Shown one piece after another: positions 6,534 to 12,822 of a DNA stretch of 13,092 nucleotides. The first letter of the stretch is position 1; every line of letters begins with the position of its first letter. The translations under genes were made by a program, and so were the position numbers. A model generated the notes under the pieces. The model had not been told where the DNA came from. It was given only the letters and a program-made list of their open reading frames with translations, and searched no databases. Origin of the DNA: Gemmatimonadota bacterium (GTDB lineage Bacteria > Gemmatimonadota > Gemmatimonadetes > Longimicrobiales > Gaopeijiaceae); contig JAUQOX010000062.1 of the NCBI GenBank assembly GCA_030550695.1, positions 1 to 13,092 of the forward strand. The letters are read 5' to 3'.

Positions 6534-8639
6534 ATGCGAAAGCTTCGGTGGGGGTTCTGGCTGGCGTCGGTGGCAGGGGTGGCCTTGATGGGGAGGCCGA
6601 CGGCGGCCCAATACACCCCCTGGTATTACTGGACGCTCCTCCCCGCGCCGGTCATGGACGAGATCATCGGCGAGGCCTCGGGAGAGTCGGCCTGGAACTC
6701 CATGGTGGAGCTGGGAGGCTACGAGAAGGACCGTCTTCCCCCCGAGTACGGCTCCGGCACCTTCTACGAGACCCGCTACGTCATCGAACAGCTTCGTCGC
6801 TACGGTATCCCCGGTGCCGAAGTGGTGAGGTTTCCGGGGGGCCAGGTCTGGGACGCCGTCAAGGGCGAGCTGTGGGAGGTCTCGCCCCTGCGCCAGAAGC
6901 TGGCCTCCTACCAGGACCTGCGGGCCATGTTGGCCAGCGGCAGCCGGAATGCCGACGTGAAGGCTCCCCTGGTCTGGGTGGGGATGGGGACGCCCGAGGA
7001 GCTGGACCGGGCGGGCGTTGCGGGCAAGATCGTGGTGACGGAGGGGAGCATCGGGGCCGTGCACCAGGCGGCATGCCTGGATCGGGGCGCCCTGGGGGTG
7101 GTGAGCATTTCCAATCCGCGGCCCTTCTTCGATCCTCTGCAGATCCCTTCCTCGGGTATCGGCGGACGGGCCGGGGCAGAGCCCAAGTTCGGCTTTTTCA
7201 TCCCCCCCCGGGAAGCGGAGGTGCTGAAACGGCGGCTCTTGGCGGGGGAACAGATCGTGGTGCACGCCCAGGTGGAGGCCACCTACCAGCCGGTGGAAAT
7301 CCAGGACATCGTGGCCGTCATCCCGGGCACCGACCCCGACGCCCAGGAAATCATCCTTTCGGCCCACCTGTTCGAGGGGTACGTGAAACAGGGGGCCAAC
7401 GACAACCACTCGGGAAGCGCAGCCATCTTGGAGGTTGCCCGTACGCTCCACACGCTGATCCAAGAAGGACGGATCCCCCGCCCCAAGCGCTCCATCCGTT
7501 TTCTCTGGGGTCCGGAGTTCAGCGGAACGGGACCCTGGGTGAGGGAGAACAAGGAACTCATGGAGCGCACCCTGGCCAACATCAACATGGACATGGTGGG
7601 AGAGTGGCTGAGCCTGAACAAGGCCTACATGCGCCTGATGCGCACCACCTACGGCAACGCCCACTACATCAACGACGTGGTGGAGAACTTCTACCGGTTC
7701 GTCGGGGAGGCCAACAACGAGCGGATCCAGAACCGGAGCAATTTCTACAAGGTGCCTAGGCGCATCGTGGCCCCTACGGGAGCCGACGAGCCCTTCTACT
7801 ACAGCATCGAGACCCACTACGGCGCTTCGGACCACGAGGTCTTCAACGATTGGGGCGTCCAGGTGCCGGGTGTCATGATGATCGCCTGGCCGGACCAGTG
7901 GTACCACACCTCGGGGGATCGTCCCGACAAGGCGGATCCTACCCAGCTCAAGCGGGTGGTGGTCATCGGGGCGGCGGCGGCCTACGCGGTGGCCAGCGCC
8001 GACGACGACCTGGCCGTCCGTCTGGCCGGGGAGATCGCCTCCAACGCCACACGGCGGCTGGGGCATGAGTTCATCATTGCCCAGGAGCTTCTCACCCACG
8101 CCGATGCGGCCTCCTTGGCCGGAGCCTATCAGCATGCCCGGGCCCACATCCAGGGTTCGGTCATGGCCGAAGAGGCCACCCTGGAAAGCGTCCTGCAGTT
8201 GGCCACGGACCGGGCCAAGGTGGGGGCGTACGTGGAGGCCATGAAGAAAACGGTGGGGGCGGTGGGCACGGCGCACCTTGCGGCCCTGGAGACCCACATG
8301 CAGGCGGTGGCCGGACGCCTGAAAGTCCCTCCGGTCAGGCTCACCCCCACCGAGCTGGAGAGGCGGGCGGCCCGGACCGTACCCCGGCAAACCCCCCTGG
8401 TGAAGCGGGACGGCTACCAGGGGTGGCGGCAGCACCTGCAGGCCGTGCCGCAAGACGTGAGGGCTCGCTACCCCTACGGGCGGGTGAACACCAACGAGAT
8501 CCAGCTCCTGGTGAACGGCCGACGATCGGCCCTGGACATCAAGATCATGCTGGACGCCCAGAGCCCCGCGCCGGCCGACCTCCAGGAGGTGTTGAACTAC
8601 CTGGAGGTGCTCAAAGCCGCGGGGCTGGTCGCCTTCTAG
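6534..8639 (+). CDS. Secreted M28-family metallopeptidase with PA-like insert and unusual C-terminal tail
   Basis: This 701-residue protein begins with a Sec signal peptide (MRKLRWGF, hydrophobic core, TAAQ near 22-26). AGGAGG at 6521-6526 sits 7 bases before the ATG. A PA-like region (about 130-255) lies inside the peptidase fold. M28 zinc-site candidates appear in order: His278 (SAHLFEG), Asp290 (GANDNHSGSA), Glu328 (WGPEFSG), Asp353 (NINMDMVG) and His458 (WYHTSGD). The usual catalytic Asp two residues after the first His (HxD) is replaced by Phe280, with Glu281 next to it; aminopeptidases of the DUF4910-like type also depart from HxD here. After the catalytic domain is a helical segment (about 480-600). 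A tail at about 652-701 resembles a winged-helix or PqqD-like fold. It probably acts as an aminopeptidase outside the cytoplasm. It stands alone and is followed by a terminator. Confidence 0.9.
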   Translation: MRKLRWGFWLASVAGVALMGRPTAAQYTPWYYWTLLPAPVMDEIIGEASGESAWNSMVELGGYEKDRLPPEYGSGTFYETRYVIEQLRRYGIPGAEVVRFPGGQVWDAVKGELWEVSPLRQKLASYQDLRAMLASGSRNADVKAPLVWVGMGTPEELDRAGVAGKIVVTEGSIGAVHQAACLDRGALGVVSISNPRPFFDPLQIPSSGIGGRAGAEPKFGFFIPPREAEVLKRRLLAGEQIVVHAQVEATYQPVEIQDIVAVIPGTDPDAQEIILSAHLFEGYVKQGANDNHSGSAAILEVARTLHTLIQEGRIPRPKRSIRFLWGPEFSGTGPWVRENKELMERTLANINMDMVGEWLSLNKAYMRLMRTTYGNAHYINDVVENFYRFVGEANNERIQNRSNFYKVPRRIVAPTGADEPFYYSIETHYGASDHEVFNDWGVQVPGVMMIAWPDQWYHTSGDRPDKADPTQLKRVVVIGAAAAYAVASADDDLAVRLAGEIASNATRRLGHEFIIAQELLTHADAASLAGAYQHARAHIQGSVMAEEATLESVLQLATDRAKVGAYVEAMKKTVGAVGTAHLAALETHMQAVAGRLKVPPVRLTPTELERRAARTVPRQTPLVKRDGYQGWRQHLQAVPQDVRARYPYGRVNTNEIQLLVNGRRSALDIKIMLDAQSPAPADLQEVLNYLEVLKAAGLVAF

Positions 8640-8662
8640 GCGTAGCCTCCCGGAGCCGGAGC

Positions 8663-8708
8663 AGGCAGGGTAGGGTCGGGGGCAAGGATCCCCCGGCCCT
8701 GCCTTTTT
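8663..8708 (+). terminator. Intrinsic terminator after the M28 peptidase gene
   Basis: AGGCAGGG (8663-8670) pairs with CCCTGCCT (8697-8704), with an inner CGGGGG/CCCCCG pairing. The stem is followed by TTTTT at 8704-8708 and TTT shortly after. It starts 24 bases past the stop codon at 8639. Confidence 0.85.
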
Positions 8709-9028
8709 GCTTTCCGGTTTCGGGGGGGTGGGCTGCGCGCCCCGGAGCCTGCCGCCGTCACGGTCGGGCGCCCCCTTGGGACGGCGGCCTTCGCCCCGGG
8801 GGGTTCAGCGTTGCACGGGTCTTGCAAGGGATTCCGGCGGGGCATGGCCAAGAGCGAGGAAGATCGGGCCTTGCCCGGCCGGGTTCTATGGGTTGACGGG
8901 GAGAAGGATCCGAGAAAATACGGATACACCGGAAACAGGAGAGGTGCGATTCTAAGATGGTGGGGTTGGGCGGCGGCGTGGGTTCACCTCCAAGCCTCGG
9001 GGAGCTGCCCCGGCGAAGGGAGGGAGCG
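8709..9028 (+). other. Leader and promoter region of the redox operon
   Basis: These 320 bases lie between the terminator of the peptidase gene and the ATG of the HybA-like gene. The reading frame is open upstream to 8957, but nothing before 9029 looks like protein. The promoter of the three-gene operon must lie here. A TTGACG at 8893-8898 is the best -35-like hexamer, followed by the least GC-rich part of the gap (8905-8940), but no good -10 is found at proper spacing. No riboswitch or repeat was recognised. Confidence 0.4.
9019..9023 (+). promoter_or_regulatory. Ribosome binding site that fixes the HybA-like start
   Basis: GGAGG lies 5 bases before the ATG at 9029. This start puts the Tat motif 9 residues from the N-terminus, as expected; the earlier ATG at 8957 has no such support. 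Confidence 0.8.
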
Positions 9029-9976
9029 ATGCACGAAAGCGGAAACGGGATCAGCCGGCGGAGGTTCCTGGGCGTGGGGAGTAAGGTCGCCCTGGGAGCT
9101 GTGGCCGGCACGGGAGGCCTGGCCCTTCCCGTTCTGGGGGCGGTACGGTCGGAGCCGGCGGGGGGGACGAACGGCCACCTGGCCATCCTCTTCGATTCCA
9201 CCCTCTGCGTGGGTTGCCGGGCCTGCGAGATGGCCTGCAACGACGCCAACCAATTGGGGCGTAGCGTGGAGGAAATCTTTGCCGGTCGGGAAGCGGAAGA
9301 CTTCCATGCCCTGGCCCCCGATGTGTTCACCTACATCACGCCCCACATGGATCCCACGGGATCCAGGGCCGTGGCCTTCGGCAAAGCCCAGTGCATGCAC
9401 TGTCTGGAACCGGCGTGCGCCACGGTCTGCCCGGTGGGAGCCCTGGAGAAGACCCCGGAGGGACCGGTGATCTGGCATGGGGAGCTCTGTCTGGGGTGCC
9501 GTTACTGCCAGATGGCCTGCCCCTTCCATGTTCCGCGGTTCGAGTGGCATTCCCGGAACCCCAGGATCCGGAAATGCGAGATGTGCCCCTCCAGACGCGC
9601 AGAAGGGGAAAAGCCGGCCTGTGTGTCCATTTGTCCCACGGGCGCCTTGAAGTTCGGGACCCGGGAGGACCTGTTGGCCGAGGCCCACCGGCGTATCCAG
9701 GAAAACCCCCGGGGCTACGTCCACCGGGTCTACGGCGAGAAAGAGGCGGGAGGCACGGGGTTCCTGGTCCTGGCCGCCCAACCGTTCCGGCACCTGGGCT
9801 ATCCCGAGGGGCTTCCCCAGACTTCGGCGGCCCAGGCGGTCCGGCCCGCCATGGCGGCGGTCCCTGTGGTCCTCAACGGCCTGATCCTGGCCCTGGGAGC
9901 TTCGGCTTGGGTGGTTCACCGTCGGGCCTCCAAGGCCGAGGGGGAGAACGATGGGAAGGAGGAGAGCCATGTCTAG
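9029..9976 (+). CDS. Tat-exported four-cluster iron-sulfur subunit, HybA-like
   Basis: This 315-residue protein carries a twin-arginine signal, SRRRFLG at 9-15, followed by a hydrophobic stretch to about 38, so it is exported already folded. Sixteen cysteines in four groups bind four predicted [4Fe-4S] clusters: 60/63/66/70, 122/125/130/134, 154/157/160/164 and 183/186/198/202. A C-terminal hydrophobic helix at about 278-297 anchors it to the membrane. This is the architecture of HybA, which passes electrons between a periplasmic partner and a HybB-type membrane subunit. The next gene is indeed HybB-like and overlaps by 8 bases. HybA normally serves the [NiFe]-hydrogenase-2 large and small subunits; neither is present next to it here. 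A different partner, probably the cytochrome encoded two genes on, is therefore likely. The family call is secure, while the electron donor and direction of flow are not. Confidence 0.93.
   Translation: MHESGNGISRRRFLGVGSKVALGAVAGTGGLALPVLGAVRSEPAGGTNGHLAILFDSTLCVGCRACEMACNDANQLGRSVEEIFAGREAEDFHALAPDVFTYITPHMDPTGSRAVAFGKAQCMHCLEPACATVCPVGALEKTPEGPVIWHGELCLGCRYCQMACPFHVPRFEWHSRNPRIRKCEMCPSRRAEGEKPACVSICPTGALKFGTREDLLAEAHRRIQENPRGYVHRVYGEKEAGGTGFLVLAAQPFRHLGYPEGLPQTSAAQAVRPAMAAVPVVLNGLILALGASAWVVHRRASKAEGENDGKEESHV
9957..9962 (+). promoter_or_regulatory. Ribosome binding site for the HybB-like gene, inside the preceding gene
   Basis: AGGAGG lies 6 bases before the ATG at 9969, within the last codons of the HybA-like gene. 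It favours 9969 over the in-frame ATG at 9951 and points to coupled translation. Confidence 0.8.
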
Positions 9977-11342
9977 GGTCCTGGCCGTTCTGCTTCCCCG
10001 GTCCCCAGGCGGGTGGATCCTGTGGGGGCTGGCTTTCCTGGCCTTGGTCCTCGTGGGGGTGCGCTTCGCCCACGGGTTGGGGGCGGTCACGAACCTGAGC
10101 GACGCCTATCCGTGGGGATTCTGGATCGCCGTGGACGTCCTGATCGGGATCGCCCTGGCCTCGGGGGGATTCGTCATGGCGGGGGTGGTCCACCTCTTCG
10201 GACGGGAACGCTACCACCCCCTGGTCCGCCCGGCCATTCTCACGGCCCTTCTAGGCTATCTGCTCTTCATCGCGGCCTTGGCGGTGGACTTGGGGCGCCC
10301 GTGGCACATCTGGAGAGCGTTGATCTCGTGGAACCACCACTCTCCCATGTTCGAGGTGGCCTGGTGCGTCATGCTCTACACCACGGTGCTGATCCTGGAA
10401 TTCGCCCCGGCGGTGCTGGAGCGCCTCGGCCTCGGGCGCGCGTTGGCGTGGTGGCGCGAAGGTGCGCCCTGGGTTGTGGTCGCCATGCTCACCCTCTTCT
10501 CCTATGCCATGACCCTGAGTCCGGTGTGGGCCGGTCTCACCTTCGGACTCCTGGTCCTGTGGGAAGGGCTGATGCGGGCCGGGGTCATGCCCAGGGACCG
10601 CCAGATGCCGATCCTTCTCATCCTGGCAGGGGTGACCCTTTCCACCCTCCACCAGTCCAGCCTGGGGACCCTGTTCCTGGCGGTGGATCGGCTGGCCGAT
10701 CCGTGGCAGACACCCATCCTGCCGGTCCTGTTTTTCCTATCGGCGGTGATGGTGGCGCCGGCGGTGGTCATCCTGGAGGCCACCTTCGGGGCCCGGGCCA
10801 TGGGACGGCGCCCGGAACAGCCCCTCCTCATGGGGTTGGCCGGGGCCATGCCCTACCTCCTGGGGGTCTACCTCGCGGTACGGTTGGGGGACGTGGTGGT
10901 GCGGGGGGTGGTCTTCCCCCTTCTGGAACCCTCCGTCCTCTCGGGGTGGTGGTGGCTGGAAATCCTCTTGCTCATCTCCGCCTGGGTCCTGTTTTCCCTG
11001 CCGGAACTCCGGTGGCGACGCAACGGCCTGGTCCTGCCGGCCTTCCTCACCGTGCTGGGACTTGTGACCCATCGGCTGGGGGTGGCCCTCGTGGGGATCT
11101 CCGTGCCGGGGGCCCCGGCCTATGTGCCGGCTTGGAGCGAAATAGCCATCACGGCGGGGTTGCTGGCGGCGGGTCTGCTGGCGTTCCGGATCCTTGCGGA
11201 GGTGCTGCCCGTCTACGGTGAGGAACCGGAGTCCCAGGCGAGGGAGGCCCGGGCGGGGGGCGACGGGGCCGGCCGGCTTCCGGCCGCCGGCGTGGATGGG
11301 GGGCGGCGCCGGGCCCTGGCCGCCGAATCGGCTTCCGGCTGA
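9969..11342 (+). CDS. HybB/NrfD-family integral membrane quinone-reacting subunit
   Basis: This 457-residue protein has about ten hydrophobic segments (for example about 16-33, 52-75, 87-106, 130-148). Two HybB hallmarks are clear: SDAYPWGFWIAVDV at 44-57 followed by the small-residue helix IALASGGF, and LSTLHQSSLG at 224-233. Members of the NrfD/PsrC superfamily bind quinone in the membrane and exchange electrons with an iron-sulfur partner; the HybA-like protein is encoded directly upstream with overlapping frames. They carry no cofactor of their own, so electron flow to or from quinone would pass through HybA's clusters. The C-terminus (about 415-457) is a hydrophilic Ala/Gly/Arg/Glu tail not expected of the core family. 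Whether the complex oxidises or reduces quinone cannot be told from sequence. Confidence 0.92.
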   Translation: MSRVLAVLLPRSPGGWILWGLAFLALVLVGVRFAHGLGAVTNLSDAYPWGFWIAVDVLIGIALASGGFVMAGVVHLFGRERYHPLVRPAILTALLGYLLFIAALAVDLGRPWHIWRALISWNHHSPMFEVAWCVMLYTTVLILEFAPAVLERLGLGRALAWWREGAPWVVVAMLTLFSYAMTLSPVWAGLTFGLLVLWEGLMRAGVMPRDRQMPILLILAGVTLSTLHQSSLGTLFLAVDRLADPWQTPILPVLFFLSAVMVAPAVVILEATFGARAMGRRPEQPLLMGLAGAMPYLLGVYLAVRLGDVVVRGVVFPLLEPSVLSGWWWLEILLLISAWVLFSLPELRWRRNGLVLPAFLTVLGLVTHRLGVALVGISVPGAPAYVPAWSEIAITAGLLAAGLLAFRILAEVLPVYGEEPESQAREARAGGDGAGRLPAAGVDGGRRRALAAESASG

Positions 11343-11352
11343 ACCTATCTCG

Positions 11353-11358
11353 AAGGAG
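11353..11358 (+). promoter_or_regulatory. Ribosome binding site of the cytochrome gene
   Basis: AAGGAG lies 6 bases before the ATG at 11365. The frame is open further upstream, inside the HybB-like gene, so this site decides the start. Confidence 0.8.
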
Positions 11359-11364
11359 TGCGAC

Positions 11365-11925
11365 ATGACGAACCCTGTGCCGCCCACCACGAATCCCACC
11401 TGGATGCGGGCTTTGGGTACCGTCTTCAGCGGGATCGCCCTGGTGCTCCTCATCTTCCTGTCCCAATCCGTGGTGGGCCTGCGGAGCGAAATCCGGCAGA
11501 TGAGGGAGACCCTTGTGACCCGGGAGCAGTTGGCCAATCTCGCCGCCCGCCTGGGGCCCACAGACCCCGCTCTGGCGGGCCTGGAGGGCACCTGCACGGA
11601 CTGTCATGACGTGAAGGCGTTCCGCGACTCCCACAAGCTGGATGATGTGGAGGTGCAGGAGCTGGTGGCCCGCATGAGCCAACTGGCCGGGGCCCATATC
11701 GCTCCGGAAGAGGTACCCCGGGCCGAGGCCGCCCTCACCTTCATGAAGTGCGCCCACTGCCACTCCATCGACCGCCTGAAGGAACTGGCCATCTTGAGCC
11801 CTGAAGAACGCTGGAAGGTTATCGTCTCCATGATGCAGGAGCCGGGGGCCAAGATCAGCCAGGAGGACGCCCAGCGGATCCGGGATTTCTACGGCGACTT
11901 CTGGGGGTGGCACCGGAAGAACTGA
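11365..11925 (+). CDS. Membrane-anchored diheme cytochrome c
   Basis: This 186-residue protein has one N-terminal transmembrane helix (about 16-37), then a charged helical, coiled-coil-like stalk (38-63). Two c-type heme attachment motifs follow: CTDCH at 77-81 and CAHCH at 129-133. Each is followed by a helical segment of similar design; VARMSQLAGAHIAPEE after the first and VSMMQEPGAKISQEDA after the second read like the Met-ligand part of class I cytochrome domains, so this looks like two tandem small domains. Met104 and Met154 or Met155 are candidate axial ligands. The hemes would face the periplasm. It begins 22 bases after the HybB-like gene in the same operon. This makes it the natural electron partner of that complex in place of a hydrogenase. 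No close named homologue is recognised. Confidence 0.9.
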   Translation: MTNPVPPTTNPTWMRALGTVFSGIALVLLIFLSQSVVGLRSEIRQMRETLVTREQLANLAARLGPTDPALAGLEGTCTDCHDVKAFRDSHKLDDVEVQELVARMSQLAGAHIAPEEVPRAEAALTFMKCAHCHSIDRLKELAILSPEERWKVIVSMMQEPGAKISQEDAQRIRDFYGDFWGWHRKN

Positions 11926-11943
11926 GCCCCAAGCCAGCTCAGT
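11921..11943. terminator. Palindrome carrying both stop codons of two convergent genes
   Basis: ACTGAGC at 11921-11927 pairs with GCTCAGT at 11937-11943 (7 bp, loop of 9). Each arm contains one of the stop codons: TGA at 11923-11925 for the cytochrome gene and, on the minus strand, TGA at 11941-11939 for the PAS gene. It may act as a shared bidirectional terminator, although no T-run follows on either side. Confidence 0.4.
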
Positions 11944-12460
11944 CAGGTTCCTCGTCGGGCAGTTCGATGACGAGGAGCACCCGCTGACCCACCTTCTCGG
12001 TGCTCAGGAAGAAATCGTGGGTCAGGGCCACCTCCTCGGGGCCGAAGGTGAAGGTGGCCGGAACCCGACGGTGGGCTCGGCCGGTGAGGTACGTGTCCGT
12101 GGCGGTGCGCCGGATGGCACAGCCGGAGCAGTGGATGGTGCGGCCGCACCCTCCGGGAAGGCGGGAGTGCACGCACTCGAAGACCTCGCCCAGCAGCCGC
12201 CCCACCACATCGTCCCCGTTCTTCCCCGCCAGAATCCGGGCCGAGTGGTTGGCGGCCAACACCTCCACGTTGCCGGAGACCACCGTGACCGGAAACCCCA
12301 AAGAGTCCAGGAACTCCTGGAGGGGCTGGCCGCCCCCGGACACGAGGCTTTCCAAGCAATCTTCGCAGATGCCGTGGGACCGAAGAAGGCCGCAGGAAGG
12401 GGCTTCCTCCCCTTCGCTGTGGGTAAGCTCGCGACCACACCAGGCGCAGACGATTTCCAT
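11939..12460 (-). CDS. Small PAS-like protein with N-terminal zinc-ribbon motif and cysteine-rich cluster
   Basis: This 173-residue protein has no signal peptide or membrane segment. The N-terminus has CAWC (Cys5, Cys8) and SHGICEDC (Cys32, Cys35), a four-cysteine zinc-ribbon-like pair, with Cys23 extra. Residues about 48-165 look like a PAS domain (LDSLGFPVTVVSGNVEVLAAN, then GRLLGEVF). Inserted in it is a striking cluster, Cys96-x-His98, Cys105, His110, Cys111 and Cys114 (CGRTIHCSGCAIRRT), followed by TGRAHRRVP. Such cysteines could hold a metal or Fe-S centre or act as a redox switch; this is inference. No output domain (histidine kinase, GGDEF, helix-turn-helix) is attached, so it would signal through a partner. 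It is tail-to-tail with the redox operon, 13 bases apart, which hints at but does not prove a link. The Shine-Dalgarno is weak. Confidence 0.82.
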   Translation of the reverse strand: MEIVCAWCGRELTHSEGEEAPSCGLLRSHGICEDCLESLVSGGGQPLQEFLDSLGFPVTVVSGNVEVLAANHSARILAGKNGDDVVGRLLGEVFECVHSRLPGGCGRTIHCSGCAIRRTATDTYLTGRAHRRVPATFTFGPEEVALTHDFFLSTEKVGQRVLLVIELPDEEPD

Positions 12461-12710
12461 GGCACTGCCAACCGAGCCCTTGGGGGGAGGCCGGGGAAAC
12501 CAGAAAAACGGTCAATTTTCCAGGTCTTCCCTCGGCGCCCGGTGGCGGGCCACCCCCCACGTGCTCCCCGAGGTGTCCGACTATCCTAGCCAGGGGCGTG
12601 GGCCGACGCCAGACGGGCGGGATCGGCGCAGGCTTCCCCTTGGCCCGGGGCGAATTCCTCCTTAGGTTTCCCGCAAAAGAGGACCGGGCGATTTGTGGCG
12701 TATTGCGGCC
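12461..12710. other. Divergent region upstream of metH and the PAS gene
   Basis: This is a gene-free stretch between the divergent PAS gene and the metH leader. It must hold both promoters. No convincing promoter hexamers, operator repeats or further RNA were seen. The segment near 12655-12705 is relatively poor in GC and is the likeliest place for the metH promoter. Confidence 0.35.
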
Positions 12711-12775
12711 CGATGCCCGAGGCGGCCGGCGCGGCCGGTAGCCGTCTCGGCGGCATCGAACCAGCTAAAAAGCCG
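12711..12775 (+). promoter_or_regulatory. Candidate pseudoknotted riboswitch aptamer in the metH leader
   Basis: An 11-bp interrupted stem is visible: CGATGCC (12711-12717) with GGCATCG (12752-12758), and CGAG (12718-12721) with CTCG (12746-12749), with a 2-base bulge at 12750-12751. The enclosed 24-base loop can pair with a downstream strand: GGC at 12733-12735 with GCC at 12772-12774, and TAGC at 12739-12742 with GCTA at 12764-12767. This makes an H-type pseudoknot around an A-rich GCTAAAAAGCC. The loop can instead form its own CGGC/GCCG hairpin. An A-rich GCTAAAAAG strand and this topology are features of SAM-II and SAM-V riboswitches as I remember them. The conserved GAUUU-type loop and UAAA linker are absent, so this is not a canonical member. 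Position, directly before a terminator and metH, supports a regulatory role. Confidence 0.55.
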
Positions 12776-12776
12776 A

Positions 12777-12812
12777 ACCCCGGTGACGTCTCGTGACCGG
12801 GGTCCTTCTTTT
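12777..12812 (+). terminator. Intrinsic terminator (attenuator) just upstream of metH
   Basis: ACCCCGGT (12777-12784) pairs perfectly with ACCGGGGT (12796-12803). The stem continues after one G-G mismatch with ACG (12786-12788) and CGT (12792-12794) around a 3-base loop. CCTTCTTTT follows at 12804-12812. The T-rich end abuts the metH Shine-Dalgarno. A terminator here, with no gene directly upstream on this strand, is best explained as leader attenuation of metH. Confidence 0.75.
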
Positions 12813-12816
12813 GGAG
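12813..12816 (+). promoter_or_regulatory. Ribosome binding site of metH
   Basis: GGAG lies 6 bases before the GTG at 12823. It supports the non-ATG start and follows directly on the terminator T-rich tail. Confidence 0.7.
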
Positions 12817-12822
12817 CCTTTC

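Noticed and set aside
5619..8453. Very long minus-strand open frame across two genes
   Set aside because: It runs antisense to the M28 peptidase and overlaps the exported protein in another frame. GC-rich third positions remove stop codons, and the composition is not protein-like.
8893..8921. TTGACG as a sigma70-type promoter for the redox operon
   Set aside because: No acceptable -10 hexamer lies 16-18 bases downstream (AAATAC is the best), so it is mentioned only as a weak possibility.
9029..11342. Call as a hydrogenase-2 operon
   Set aside because: Only the HybA-like and HybB-like subunits are present. No large or small hydrogenase subunit or maturation gene is found in the window.
12711..12775. 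Canonical SAM-II, SAM-V or SAH riboswitch
   Set aside because: The A-rich GCTAAAAAG strand and pseudoknot topology fit SAM-II/V, but the loop and linker bases conserved there are missing. The SAH-type P4 strand (GGCGCUC-like) is also absent. It is kept only as a candidate of uncertain class.
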